Below are positions 19,464 to 31,042 of a stretch of DNA of 64,000 nucleotides, piece after piece. Below the pieces are notes generated by a model. The model saw only the letters and a program-made list of their open reading frames with translations. It had not been told where the DNA came from and searched no databases. Source of the stretch: Deinococcus peraridilitoris DSM 19664 (GTDB lineage Bacteria > Deinococcota > Deinococci > Deinococcales > Deinococcaceae); the NCBI RefSeq assembly GCF_000317835.1, contig NC_019793.1:620001-684000 (forward strand). The letters run 5' to 3'. Each line of letters opens with the position of its first letter. Within the stretch, counting starts at the first letter, position 1. Position numbers and translations under genes: made by a program.

Positions 19464-20615
19464 ATGCCCATGAGTACCGACACCCTGATCGTGGTCCTGG
19501 GTGCATTGCTTGGCGCCTTGATCGGCTCATTCTCCAACGTGCTGATCCACCGCCTGCCGCGCCGCGAATCGGTGGCATTTCCGCCGTCGCACTGCCCGAA
19601 CTGCCAGCACCGCCTGAGTGCCCTCGATTTGATTCCATTGTTTTCGTGGGCGGGCCTGCGCGGACGTTGCCGGTACTGTGGCGCGCGCATCTCGGCGCGC
19701 TACCCGCTGGTCGAGTTGCTCACGGCGCTGGGATACGCACTGCTGGCCGTACTGCTGCCCTGGTCGGCGGCGGGGGCGAGCCTGCTCGGTTTGTGGGCGA
19801 TGTTCACACTGCTGCTGGTGATCAGCTTCATCGATGCCGAGACCCGCACCATTCCCGACGCGCTGGTATTGCCCGGACTGGCGCTGGGGCTGCTGCTGGG
19901 CTTTGCCAACGAGCGAACCGGAGCGCTGATCGCCGGGCTGCCCGGCGTGCAGGGCGCGCTCGCGGGCGCGCTGCTGGGGGCCGGGCTGATCGCCCTGATC
20001 GCCCTGTACGGTGAACTGGTGCTGCGCCGTTTTCGCGAGCGGCGTTTTCCGGAGTTTCCGGTCAGTTACCAGCAGGTAGCGCTCGCGGCGCTGGTGGGCG
20101 CCTGGCTGGGCGTGGTGTGGGGCGTGGTACTGGGACTCTTCTCGGTGGCCCTGAACGTCTTTGCGCGCCGGGTGGTGCGCCTGCCGGAAATCCTGCTGCT
20201 GCTGGGATTGCTGGTCTCGATTGTGCTGGGCGTGTCAGGCACCGGGCCCGGAGTGATCGACATGACCCAGAACGCCCTGGCCGCGGCGGGCGGCATGAGC
20301 CTGCTCGCCGCGCTGTACTGGTGGACGCAACCCGACGAGATCGAAAGCGAAGATCAGGATTACGATCCGGTGGCGATGGGCTTTGGTGACGTGAAGCTGA
20401 TGGGCCTGCTGGGCGCCTTCATGGGCGTGACAGGAGCACTGGTATCGCTGGGCGTGGCCATTCTGGTGGGCGCCCTGGTGGGCGTCGTGACCCTCAGCCT
20501 GCGCCGCGAGAACAAGCTGCCCTTCGCGCCGCTGCTGGCGTTGGGTGCGCTGGTGCACCTGTTGTACGGCGCGCAGATCGTTCAGGCTTTTCAGGCGCTC
20601 TACGCCCTGGACTAG
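19464..20615 (+). CDS. pilD: Prepilin peptidase (A24 aspartic protease/N-methyltransferase)
   Basis: This inner-membrane enzyme cleaves the leader of type IV prepilins and methylates the new N-terminus. It has the N-terminal methyltransferase-like domain with the zinc cysteines CPNC and CRYC (residues about 36-75). The two catalytic aspartates are in IDAETRTIPD and MGFGDVKL. At 383 residues it is longer than the usual 250-290 because an extra hydrophobic segment lies between the two aspartates (about residues 150-290). Type IV pili and natural competence are usual in deinococci. No other pilus gene is adjacent. Confidence 0.92.
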   Translation: MPMSTDTLIVVLGALLGALIGSFSNVLIHRLPRRESVAFPPSHCPNCQHRLSALDLIPLFSWAGLRGRCRYCGARISARYPLVELLTALGYALLAVLLPWSAAGASLLGLWAMFTLLLVISFIDAETRTIPDALVLPGLALGLLLGFANERTGALIAGLPGVQGALAGALLGAGLIALIALYGELVLRRFRERRFPEFPVSYQQVALAALVGAWLGVVWGVVLGLFSVALNVFARRVVRLPEILLLLGLLVSIVLGVSGTGPGVIDMTQNALAAAGGMSLLAALYWWTQPDEIESEDQDYDPVAMGFGDVKLMGLLGAFMGVTGALVSLGVAILVGALVGVVTLSLRRENKLPFAPLLALGALVHLLYGAQIVQAFQALYALD

Positions 20616-20630
20616 CCTAAGAAGACGATA

Positions 20631-20663
20631 GAAGTCGCCGGGCTCCCTCAGCCCGGCGACTTC
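20631..20663. terminator. Terminator between convergent pilD and mdh
   Basis: A 14-base perfect stem with arms starting GAAGTCGCC and a CCCTC loop lies exactly between the two stop codons, followed by TT. It probably serves both genes. Confidence 0.8.
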
Positions 20664-20673
20664 TTGCTGGCGT

Positions 20674-21669
<996 letters not shown>

Positions 21670-21763
21670 GTCGATCTCCCTTCGTGTCTCAAGCGGGTTC
21701 ATGCTAACCCACGAGGCAGATCGAGCAAAGGGGCAGCAGCAGGCGGGCAACATCGGGCGTAAG

Positions 21764-21791
21764 AAAAAACCCTCTCCGTGTCAGGAGAGGG
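21764..21791 (-). terminator. Rho-independent terminator of rplS
   Basis: The stem CCCTCTCC/GGAGAGGG has a 6-base loop followed on the minus strand by six T, 28 bases past the rplS stop. It isolates rplS from mdh. Confidence 0.9.
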
Positions 21792-21819
21792 CCAGTGAAC
21801 AGAGGCAACGCCGCGAGGC

Positions 21820-22266
21820 TCAGTCGGCTTGCGAGTCGCCGGTCTGCACTTCGGCAGCGGCACTCTGGGTCTTGCTGACGTTCTTGGGCTGCGAGTCGCG
21901 CATCATGCGGCCACGGTCGGTCTTGATGCGGGCGGCCTTGCCGCGCAGCTCACGCAGGTAGTACAGCTTGGCACGACGAACCTTGCCGCGCTCGAGCACG
22001 TTGATCTTGTCGATGCCCGGCGAGTTGATGGGAAACACACGCTCGACGCCCTCACCGAAGCTGATCTTGCGCACGGTGAAGCTCTTGCGGGTACCACTGT
22101 TGTTGACGGCGATGACCACACCTTCGAAGGCCTGGACGCGGGTGCGGTTGCCTTCGGTCACCTTGGTATCCACCCGCACGGTGTCGCCCGGCTGAAAGTC
22201 AGGCTGGGTCGTCTTGAGGTGGGGTTGCTCGATCGAGCGGAGGATGGCGCCACGGTTGATTTTCAT
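21820..22266 (-). CDS. rplS: 50S ribosomal protein L19
   Basis: L19 lies at the 30S-50S interface and helps form bridge B8. The 148-residue protein starts [14 protein letters not shown] at ATG 22266, preceded by AAGGAG. It has the family core ([66 protein letters not shown]). A C-terminal extension of about 25 residues rich in Ser, Ala and Gln exceeds the usual 115 residues. The usual neighbours trmD and rimM are not next to it. Confidence 0.96.
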   Translation of the reverse strand: MKINRGAILRSIEQPHLKTTQPDFQPGDTVRVDTKVTEGNRTRVQAFEGVVIAVNNSGTRKSFTVRKISFGEGVERVFPINSPGIDKINVLERGKVRRAKLYYLRELRGKAARIKTDRGRMMRDSQPKNVSKTQSAAAEVQTGDSQAD

Positions 22267-22375
22267 AGTTGCTCCTTCGCAGCAGGCGGACCACCCCGAA
22301 GCACTCACCCGAAGCACTCAGAGGCCTTCACTGCCACTTCGCTCGGCCACGTCGCGGGCCAAGGCACAAGAAGGA

Positions 22376-22405
22376 AGTATAGCGGTGTGCATGGCAGGGA
22401 CGCAA
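22376..22405 (-). promoter_or_regulatory. Candidate promoter of rplS
   Basis: On the minus strand TTGCGT (22405-22400) is followed after 18 bases by TATACT (22381-22376), about 100 bases upstream of the rplS start. It is a good match to a housekeeping sigma promoter, assigned by inspection only. Confidence 0.5.
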
Positions 22406-22603
22406 CGATGAGAGCAGTGCACTTGCAAATTCAGATGCAGCTCACCGAAAGAACGAAACAACCACCAGATCATTCATGCTTCATTCATGCCCTAGCGGAT
22501 GTGAAAAAGTCCGTGCAGCCCAGGCCGGACAGCTGGTTAAGGTGAACGTGTCCCTTCGGACAATTCACAATGGCCGCTCCGCGCAGGAGCGGACGGGAGC
22601 TTC

Positions 22604-23578
22604 ATGCACAAACACTTGTTGCTTGGCTTCACCCTCCTTCTCGCCGCCTGCAGCGCGCCACCGACGGGCCCACTGAGCTCCTCTCCGGAGGCTGGGCAGC
22701 TCACCACCCTCGCCGTCAAGAGCTGGCCTGCCTACAACAATGGCGACAGCGGACGTGACGTGGTGACCATTCAGTACCTGCTGCGCCACCGCGGGTACAG
22801 CCTGAGCGTGGACGGCGCGTTCGGCAGCGGCACGGAAAGCGCCGTGCGCAGCTTTCAGACGAGCAAGGGCCTCACGTCCGACGGCGTGGTGGGCAGCAAC
22901 ACGTGGGAAGCATTGATCGTCACCACCCGCGAAGGAGACAGCAACAACGCCGTGCGCGCCGTACAGGACCAGCTGAAAAACCAGTACGGCTACAACCTGA
23001 CGATCGACGGGGTTTTTGGCAGCGGCACCAAAAGCGCCGTGGTGGACTTTCAGAGCAAGCGGGGCCTGAGTGCCGACGGCATCGTGGGCCTCAACACCTG
23101 GCACGCCCTGGTGACCGGCACCTCGTCGGGCGGCAGCGCCGCGAGCCTCGCCAACCAGATTCTCAACAACTCGCGCATCACGCTGGGAAGCAGCAGTTCC
23201 ACCTCGGGAGGCAGCCCGCGTCAGAACATCATCGACACCTCCAACGGCCTGCCCGCCAAGCGCGGCTGCAGCACCGACGCCAACTGTGGCCTGACGGTCT
23301 ACCTCAAGGCGAACATGCTGCAGGGCATGCAGAACGTCGCCGGGCGCTACACCATCTACATCACCTCGATTGCCGGCGGCGTGCACTCCAGCACGTCGTA
23401 CCACTACCGGGGCACCGGCTTTGACATCGGCATCGTGAACGGGGTGCGGGTGAATGGGGACAGCTCGCTCAACCGCGCTGCCATGCAGGCCTGCCGTGAC
23501 TTCGGCGCCATCGAGGTGCTGGGACCGAGCAACCGCGCCGACCACCAGGACCACATTCACTGCGCCTGGCCGGACTGA
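22604..23578 (+). CDS. Lipoprotein with two PG_binding_1 domains and an M15-like C-terminal domain
   Basis: This 324-residue protein begins with a lipoprotein signal (lipobox LAAC, Cys16). Two peptidoglycan-binding repeats (about residues 47-105 and 112-168) each show VDGxFGSGTxSAVxxFQ and DGxVGxxTWxAL. The C-terminal 140 residues have SYHYRGTGFDIG and HQDHIHCAW. These resemble the H-x(6)-D and H-x-H zinc sites of M15/D-Ala-D-Ala peptidases and phage endolysin-like enzymes. It should bind and probably cleave peptide bridges of the cell wall. The next gene has the same binding modules, so the pair may act together. Confidence 0.8.
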   Translation: MHKHLLLGFTLLLAACSAPPTGPLSSSPEAGQLTTLAVKSWPAYNNGDSGRDVVTIQYLLRHRGYSLSVDGAFGSGTESAVRSFQTSKGLTSDGVVGSNTWEALIVTTREGDSNNAVRAVQDQLKNQYGYNLTIDGVFGSGTKSAVVDFQSKRGLSADGIVGLNTWHALVTGTSSGGSAASLANQILNNSRITLGSSSSTSGGSPRQNIIDTSNGLPAKRGCSTDANCGLTVYLKANMLQGMQNVAGRYTIYITSIAGGVHSSTSYHYRGTGFDIGIVNGVRVNGDSSLNRAAMQACRDFGAIEVLGPSNRADHQDHIHCAWPD

Positions 23579-23634
23579 GACCCGCCCTGCGCCCGCCAAA
23601 GGCGGGCGCGCTTCCTGCCCACCCTGGAGGGTCA

Positions 23635-24717
23635 ATGAACACCACCATGAATCGGCGTGAAGTGCTGCAGCGCGGCCTGGGACTGGCGGGCATCCTGCTG
23701 CTGGCGGGCTGCGGTGTGCAGGTCACCCCTCCTGACGCCGAGCGCCTGAACACGCTGGCCGTGACGCAGCCCGGCATCATCGGTTGCGCCTCGTGGAAGG
23801 CCGCGCCGCCCAAGGAAGCCATCACCGTGCTCAGCGCGCGGCCGACGCGCCTGATCGTCCATCACACCAACACCGCCAACACGAGCGACACCTCGCTGGC
23901 GCACGCGCACGAACTCGCCCGCTCCATTCAGAGCTACCACCAGAACAACAACGGCTGGATCGACTCCGGGCAGCAGTTCACCATCACGCGTGGCGGCTAC
24001 GTGCTCGAAGGCCGTCACCGCAGTCTGGAGGCCGCGCAGAACGGCAACCTGCAGGTGGTCGGCGCGCACTGCCCCGGTCAGAACGAGGTGGCCGTGGGCA
24101 TCGAGAACGAGGGGAATTACCAAAGTGTGGCGCCGCCCAGCGTGCTCTACAACCAGCTGGTCACCCTGTGCGCCTGGCTGTGCGACCGCTACGGCATTGT
24201 CAGCACCGAGATCTACGGGCACCGTGACTTTTACGCCACCGCCTGCCCGGGTGACGTGCTGTACAGTCAGCTGCCCAAACTCCGCTCGGACGTGGCCGCC
24301 AAGCGGGGTCAGGTCGTGCGCGTGTGGCCGACGGTGCGCAGCGGCTTCAGCGGTGAGCGGGTAAAAAGCGTGCAGTATCTGCTGAACGCACGCGGCCAGA
24401 GCGTGGCCGTGGACGGCCAGTACGGCTCCGGAACGGCGGGAGCGGTCAGCCGGTTTCAGGCGGGCGCGGGGCTCACCCAGGACGGCGTGGTCGGATCACT
24501 CACCTGGGAGCGCCTGATCCTCACCGTGCGCCGCGGTGACCTCGGCAGCGCCGTGCAGGGCGTGCAGAGCCAGCTGGCCAGCAAGGGTTACGCCCTCAGC
24601 GTGGACGGCAACTTCGGGCCCGGTACGGAAAGCGCCGTGAAGAGCTTTCAGTCTTCCCGGGGGCTCACCAGTGACGGCATCGTGGGACCGGCAACCTGGC
24701 ATGCGCTCGTCAGCTGA
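23635..24717 (+). CDS. N-acetylmuramoyl-L-alanine amidase (PGRP type) with two PG_binding_1 domains, lipoprotein
   Basis: The 360-residue protein starts with an RR-containing signal peptide and lipobox LAGC (Cys26), so Tat export followed by lipidation is possible. An amidase_2/PGRP domain (about residues 50-215) contains LIVHHTNT, the GIENEGNY core and YGHRDFYATACPGD, giving the zinc ligands. It cleaves the bond between muramic acid and L-alanine. Two PG_binding_1 repeats follow (about 232-290 and 300-358). GGAGG precedes ATG 23635. It lies 56 bases after the M15-like gene, almost certainly in one operon; its last 8 bases overlap the convergent NUDIX gene. Confidence 0.88.
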   Translation: MNTTMNRREVLQRGLGLAGILLLAGCGVQVTPPDAERLNTLAVTQPGIIGCASWKAAPPKEAITVLSARPTRLIVHHTNTANTSDTSLAHAHELARSIQSYHQNNNGWIDSGQQFTITRGGYVLEGRHRSLEAAQNGNLQVVGAHCPGQNEVAVGIENEGNYQSVAPPSVLYNQLVTLCAWLCDRYGIVSTEIYGHRDFYATACPGDVLYSQLPKLRSDVAAKRGQVVRVWPTVRSGFSGERVKSVQYLLNARGQSVAVDGQYGSGTAGAVSRFQAGAGLTQDGVVGSLTWERLILTVRRGDLGSAVQGVQSQLASKGYALSVDGNFGPGTESAVKSFQSSRGLTSDGIVGPATWHALVS

Positions 24718-25153
24718 GCGCGAGAAGGCGCCAGGCGGCGCCGAGCTGTTCACCACCCCAGCCGAGGGCCCGCACGGCGGCGTCCGGCGCCAGCCAGTGC
24801 CGTTGGTAGGTGCGCCCGGTCGCCGGATCGGGGCCGGTGGGCGATTCGCGCTGCAGGCGGGCCGCAAAGCGCAGCTGCGCGTACGGGGCGCCAGCGAACC
24901 AGGCCGTGTCTTCCGAAACGCGCTGATACCCGAGATACCTCACGTCACGCACGGTCACCCGGGCTTCTTCCCAGGCTTCACGCGCGAGGGTCTCCTGCCA
25001 GGTCTCCCCTGCCTCGGGCTGACCGCCGGGCAGGGTGAACTTCTCGCCGTCGCGCAACACCAGCACCGCGCCACCAACATTCAGGACCCAGCCGTACACC
25101 TGCGTGACCGGCAAAGCAGGCGGCAGGGGTTCCTCGAACCACCGAATTTCCAT
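24710..25153 (-). CDS. NUDIX hydrolase
   Basis: The 147-residue protein started at ATG 25153 contains a complete Nudix box, GGQPEAGETWQETLAREAWEEA, in one stretch from about residue 43 (G-x5-E-x7-R-E-x2-E-E). It cleaves a nucleoside diphosphate linked to some moiety; deinococci have many such enzymes and the substrate cannot be predicted. A longer frame to 25258 would add residues with no family likeness and collide with the divergent promoter. It overlaps the amidase gene tail to tail. Confidence 0.88.
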   Translation of the reverse strand: MEIRWFEEPLPPALPVTQVYGWVLNVGGAVLVLRDGEKFTLPGGQPEAGETWQETLAREAWEEARVTVRDVRYLGYQRVSEDTAWFAGAPYAQLRFAARLQRESPTGPDPATGRTYQRHWLAPDAAVRALGWGGEQLGAAWRLLALS

Positions 25154-25221
25154 CACCACACCATAGCGGCGCGCACGGTCACGCGCCGGGCGCTGCTCCT
25201 GTGGCAGCCAGAAAGGCAACC

Positions 25222-26661
25222 ATGAACCACCTTCTTCGTCTGGGGGCACTGGGCGCACTCACCGTCAGCCTGCTCGCCTGCAACCAGTCCACGCCGACAC
25301 AAGGTCAGGACGCTGCGGTGGAGATTCAAAAGCAGCGCTCGGCTCCATCGGGTCAGTTGCGTGGAATCTGGGTCGATGCCTTCGGGCCGGGCCTCAAGAC
25401 TGCCGCCGAAATCGATTCCCTGGTGGCGGACACGAAGGCGCTCCATGCCAACGCCATTTTCGCGCAGATCGGTCGGCGTGGCGACTGCTACTGCAACAAG
25501 GCTGCCATGCCGCGCACGAGCGACCCGGCCGTGCAGGGCGGCGGGTTTGACCCACTGGCGTACCTCCTGCAAAAAGCGCATGCCCAGGGCATCCAGGTGC
25601 ATGCCTGGATCATCACGACCGCCATTCACAACCAGCTGGCCGCGCCTTCCCAGCCGGATCACGTCTTCAACCTGCACGGGCGCGGCAAAACCGGACGCGA
25701 CTACTGGCTGATGCAGCGCGCGGATGGCCTGGAGCGTGCCGGAAACGACTTCCTGCTCGACCCCGGGCATCCGGACGCCGCGAAGTACATCACCAGCATG
25801 TACACCAGCGTGGTTAAGAACTACGACGTGGACGGCGTCCACTTCGACCGCGTGCGCTACCCGGATTTCAACCTGGGCCTCAACGTGCCCAGTTGGGGCT
25901 ACAATCCCACCGCCCTGGAGCGTTTCCGCGCGGACACCGGACGCACGGATACGCCCGAGCCGACCGACGCGCAATGGATGCAGTGGCGGCGTGACAAGGT
26001 CACCAAACTGGTCAGGGACACCAGCCGCGCCGTGAAGGCCATCAAGCCGCACGTGTGGGTGAGCGCCGCGACCATCACCTACGGATACGGCCCAGCCGAC
26101 CTGGGTGGCTTTCACACGTCACGCACCTATGTTGAGGTCCTGCAGGACTGGGCCAAGTGGATGCAGCAGGGCCTGATCGACCTGAACGTCATCATGAATT
26201 ACAAGCGTGAACACTTCACCGCACCGGGCAACGACCAGCGCCTGATGTACGAACAGTGGAATCAGTTCGCGGCGTCGCAGGTTCGTGGACAGGTCGCACT
26301 GGCCGTGGGCAGCGCGATTTACCTGAATTATACGGACGGCAGCGTGACCCAGATCCAAAAAGCCCTGACCCAGCCGGGGGTGAGTGGCTGGGTGGGTTAC
26401 TCTCACCGCGTGCCCGACGCCAACGTCAACGCGGGTACCCGGTCACGCACCGACGCCTGGGCCGAACTGGCGGCCAAACTCACGGGCGCAGGCGGTGCCT
26501 TCGAGAAGGAAGCCAGCTGGGGAACCGCGCCGGTCAGACCGGGCTCGGGCAGTCTGGAAGGCAGCGATGCGCCTGAGCCCGCCCGCGCGCATCCTGGAGT
26601 GCGCGAGGTGCCCCAGGACCCCGACGAGCGCAACAACCCCGAGGGTGCCGGCTACCGCTGA
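25222..26661 (+). CDS. GH10-like (DUF187/GHL10) lipoprotein
   Basis: This 479-residue protein has a lipoprotein signal (lipobox LLAC, Cys20) and a TIM-barrel domain of the glycosyl-hydrolase-like family 10. Visible blocks are LRGIWVDAFGPGLKT, FAQIGRRGDCYCNK, IQVHAWIITTAIHNQ, YDVDGVHFDRVRYPD and KPHVWVSAATITYG. The DG-HFDRVRYP block is where family members carry the acidic residues proposed as catalytic. It probably cuts a cell-wall or extracellular glycan. The last 60 residues are a charged, Pro-rich tail. ATG 25222 lies close behind a GAAAGG sequence. Confidence 0.82.
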   Translation: MNHLLRLGALGALTVSLLACNQSTPTQGQDAAVEIQKQRSAPSGQLRGIWVDAFGPGLKTAAEIDSLVADTKALHANAIFAQIGRRGDCYCNKAAMPRTSDPAVQGGGFDPLAYLLQKAHAQGIQVHAWIITTAIHNQLAAPSQPDHVFNLHGRGKTGRDYWLMQRADGLERAGNDFLLDPGHPDAAKYITSMYTSVVKNYDVDGVHFDRVRYPDFNLGLNVPSWGYNPTALERFRADTGRTDTPEPTDAQWMQWRRDKVTKLVRDTSRAVKAIKPHVWVSAATITYGYGPADLGGFHTSRTYVEVLQDWAKWMQQGLIDLNVIMNYKREHFTAPGNDQRLMYEQWNQFAASQVRGQVALAVGSAIYLNYTDGSVTQIQKALTQPGVSGWVGYSHRVPDANVNAGTRSRTDAWAELAAKLTGAGGAFEKEASWGTAPVRPGSGSLEGSDAPEPARAHPGVREVPQDPDERNNPEGAGYR

Positions 26662-26675
26662 GCTTGATAGGCCAA

Positions 26676-26713
26676 GACAGGAAGCGCAGGCGAATGCGTC
26701 TGCGCTTCCTGTC
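26676..26713 (+). terminator. Terminator after the GH10-like gene
   Basis: A 14-base perfect stem with arms starting GACAGGAAG and a 10-base loop is followed by GTTTG, 15 bases past the stop codon. Confidence 0.8.
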
Positions 26714-26789
26714 GTTTGTCCACTGCGCCTTACCCTTGAGTGTGCCGCACGAACTGCCCGGCGCGGGCAGCACACAGTAGAATGCCCGC

Positions 26790-27529
26790 GTGAACGAACC
26801 ATTCGGCGTGCTGGATCTGGGCGTCCTGCCATACGCGCATGCCCTGGAGCGCCAGAAAATTGAGCATGACCGTGTCGTGCGCGGCGGTCAGCCGACGTTG
26901 ATCCTGGTGGAGCATCCACCCGTATTGACTTTGGGGCGCAAGGCGCGCGAAGGCGGCAACATCATCGCGCCGCGCGAGCTGCTCGCCCAGCACGGCATCG
27001 AGGTGTTTGAAGTCGAGCGTGGCGGCGACGTCACGTATCATGGGCCCGGGCAACTGGTGGCCTACGCGATCTTTCCGGTAGGACGGCGGGTGCGCGACTT
27101 TCTGCGGCTGCTGGAAGCGGCGTTCGTGCGTGTGGCCGAGGGCTACGGCCTCAGCGCGCGCGCCAACCCGGGCTACGCGGGCGTGTACGTGGACGCCCGC
27201 GAGGTGAACGGCCGCCTGCTCGACCAGAAGCTCGCCTCGATCGGGGTGGCGGTGCAGCGCAACGTCGCCTTTCACGGGGTCGCGCTCAACGTCGCCACCA
27301 ACCTCGCCCACTTCGACCTGATCCTGCCCTGCGGTCTGCAGGACACCCAGATGACCTCGCTGGAGCGCGAGTTGACCTTGCGTGGCGCGCCGCAGGCCGT
27401 GAGCATGCCAGACGCCAAGGCCCGCACGGTGGCGGCGTTTCGCGAGGTGTTCGCGAATTACGACTGGACCCTGCCCGAACTCTCCCCCTCCCTCACCGCC
27501 GACCCTTCCCCTGCCGCGCAAGGAGCGCT

Positions 27530-27533
<4 letters not shown>
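26790..27533 (+). CDS. lipB: Octanoyltransferase
   Basis: LipB moves octanoate from acyl carrier protein to lipoyl domains, the first step of lipoate synthesis. The 247-residue protein has the signature [13 protein letters not shown], the catalytic Lys in [11 protein letters not shown] and the catalytic Cys in LPCGL. The C-terminal 30 residues are Pro/Ser-rich and not conserved. It starts with GTG 26790 and its stop overlaps the lipA ATG by four bases, so both steps of lipoylation are coupled. Confidence 0.95.
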
Positions 27534-28513
<980 letters not shown>

Positions 28514-28531
28514 CCTTTCCGGAAGTGCAGT

Positions 28532-28563
28532 CAGGGCGGCGTTCACGCGTGAACGCCGCCCTG
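28532..28563. terminator. 32-base perfect palindrome ending lipA and the GGDEF-EAL gene
   Basis: Sixteen-base arms (starting CAGGGCGGCG) meet without a loop, 18 bases past the lipA stop and 11 bases beyond the stop of the convergent GGDEF-EAL gene. A short T-containing tail follows. It probably terminates both transcripts. Confidence 0.8.
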
Positions 28564-28574
28564 CTTCGTTCGGT

Positions 28575-30993
28575 TCATCCACGCATCGGGCGTTCAGGGT
28601 CGGCCCGGTCAAAGCCCTCGTCTTGCAGCGCACGGGCGTCCGGGAGCACGCCCGAAGCCTGCCCGTCTCCCTTCGGCCGGGCCGCGTCGCGTTGGAGGTA
28701 TTCCAGGGCGTCCACGGCCCGCAGCGGCTTCGAAAAAAAGTAGCCCTGCACTGAATCACATTCGAAGCGGCTGACACCGGCCAGCTGCGAGGCGGTTTCG
28801 ACACCTTCCGCGACGACACGCAACCCCAGTTCATGGGCGAGCTCTACGATGGCCCTCACCAGGGAGCCGCCCTTCTGATCCATCGACCACACAAAGGACC
28901 GGTCGATCTTGAGGGCGTCCACGTCAAGACGCTGCAGGTAGGACAGGCTGGAAAAGCCGGTGCCGAAATCATCGAGCGCAATTCGCAGGCCCATCGCACG
29001 CAGGGCGGCCAGCTTCGCGTTGCTGCCCTCGATGTCATGAATCAGCGCAGACTCGGTGAGTTCGAGCCCCACGGCCTGGCCGGGCAGCGCGGCGGCGTGC
29101 AGCGCCGCCGTGACGGTCTCCACGAACTCGCTCTGCGCGAACTGTACGGGCGAGACATTGACGCTCACCCGCACGTCTCCGTACCCCAGGGCGCGCCACG
29201 ACTGAATCTGCCAGGCGGCCTCACGCAGGACCCATTCACCCAGACGGAGGATCAGCCCGCACTGCTCGGCGACTGGAATGAACCGGTCGGGCCCAACCAT
29301 CCCCAGCACCGGGTTGTGCCAGCGCAGCAGCGCTTCGAAACTGCGCAGCGAGCCAGCGTGCGGATCCACGATGGGCTGGTAGTGCAACTCGAATTCGCCA
29401 CGCTCCAGCGCACCCTGAAGCTGCACCTCGATTTCGAATTGCCCGCTGGTCTCGTCATGCCACGACGCCTCGAAAAAACGGTAGGCGTTGCCGCCGGACT
29501 GCTTTGCCCGGTACATCGCCAGGTCGGCATGCCCCAGGGCGCTCTGGGCATCCAGAGCGTCGTGTGGCACCAGGGCAATACCGATACTCGCCGAAATGGC
29601 CAGCGGTCGACCGTTGAGCTGGTATGGAATGGCGAGGTGCTTCAGAATCTCCGCTGCCATCTGCCCAAGCGCATTGCGGTTCAGCTGTTCGGCCACGACG
29701 ATCAGCTCGTCGCCGCCCACCCGCGCCAACAGCGTGTTCGGCGGCAGTATCTGCCGGATTCGCCCGGCGACCTGTTTGAGGAGCGCATCGCCGATCGCGT
29801 GACCGAACAGGTCATTGACGGGTTTGAAACGGTCGAGGTCGATGAACAGCACCGACACTTCGCGGTGCTGCTCCAGCGCGCGCGATGAACACCGGAAGCT
29901 GCTCGTACAGGGCCGCGCGGTTGGGAAGTCCGGTGAGTGCGTCGGTGTACGCCTGCACGCGCAGCCACCGGGTCAGGCGGGCATTCTGGAATTCGGCAAC
30001 CAGCAGGCGCAGCAGCACCAGAAATGCCACGGTCATCGCGATGCCGTTCAGTGCGGGTGTCCAGGAACCTGCGGGGGACGGCAGGAACATGCGCGCGAAG
30101 CTGACGGTGATCGCTACATACGGCAGAAACTGCAGGGCGCGGGGCGCCAGACGGCCCCAGCGCCCGCGGACTGTCTGGCCGGCGTGGCCGGGTTGGGTGC
30201 TGCGGTGGGCGGCCAGTGCAAACATCACCGCACCCCAGTTCCAGAGGGGATCGATGATCTGTCCGACTTGATACGTCCCTCCGGCGCTCAGATAGCCATA
30301 GCCGACGTGCGCGCCGCTGAAGGCCAGCACGCCCAGACCGAGCAGCCCGGCGTGGGTCCGGCCAGGATTGCCCGGGTGCCCGAGCAGGAAGACCAGAATG
30401 GTCACCAGCAGCAGGTCTGACGTCGGATGTGCCAGCGCGGCGAACGACAGATCAAAGGCAAACACGCTGCGCTGCACCCACGGCAACACGAGCCCGGCCA
30501 CCGTGAGCATGATGATCAGCACGTCAAGGACGAAGGTCAGGATCTGGGTGCGGCTGCTGGTAGGTGCACACAGATGCAGCACACCCGTCAGAAAGAGCGG
30601 AACGAACAGCAAAAAGCCCACGTCGGCCACCGAGGGAAACGGAACAGCCCGGTGGGTCAAATCCAGATAGGTGTAGGCCACCTGACCGAGGCCCCAGGCC
30701 AGCAGCGCCGCCGAGATGAACGACCAGGCGCGGCGCAGCTTGCCCTCGTGTGCCCGGGCGGCGCGGTAGGTCAGGACCGCTGCAAGCGCGTAGATCGGCA
30801 GAAACACCAGGTTTCCGATCAGCACGCGCAGTTCTTCCGGCCGGGAACCAGCCAGAACCCACAAGGTGTGCAGAACGGTCAGCAGCAGCAGTGCAGACCA
30901 CGCCCAGGAGGGACGACGTGCGGCGGAACGGTCGGTGGCCGGGCTGAGGAGCCTGGGCAGGGTAGGCATTCTGTTCAACCTACGCGGAACCAT
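28575..30993 (-). pseudogene. Membrane GGDEF-EAL protein (c-di-GMP turnover), broken by a frameshift
   Basis: Two minus-strand frames together make one protein. The first (from about 30993) has nine membrane helices, then the start of a GGDEF domain (YTDALTGLPNRAALYEQLP), and goes out of frame at FIARA. The second resumes with ALEQHREVSVLFIDLDRFKP, the active-site loop GGDEL, and a full EAL domain (FEALLRW, DDFGTGFSSLSYL, KIDRSFV). The break lies in the GC run at 29876-29884; two more bases (one GC) would restore IARALEQ. With it repaired the protein would be about 805 residues and could make or degrade cyclic di-GMP. Whether this is a real lesion, a phase switch or a sequencing error is unknown. 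The ATG at 30993 is preferred over a GTG inside the 19-base repeat. Confidence 0.85.
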
Positions 30994-31004
30994 CTGACAG
31001 TCTT

Positions 31005-31042
31005 CTTTCACACGAGCACTGAGCTTTCACACAAGCACTGAC
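31005..31042. repeat. Two tandem 19-base repeats upstream of the GGDEF-EAL gene
   Basis: The 19-mer beginning CTTTCACAC and containing AGCACTGA occurs at 31005-31023 and again at 31024-31042, with 17 of 19 bases equal. It lies exactly where the sigma-factor relic begins and in the 5' region of the GGDEF-EAL gene. Confidence 0.85.
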
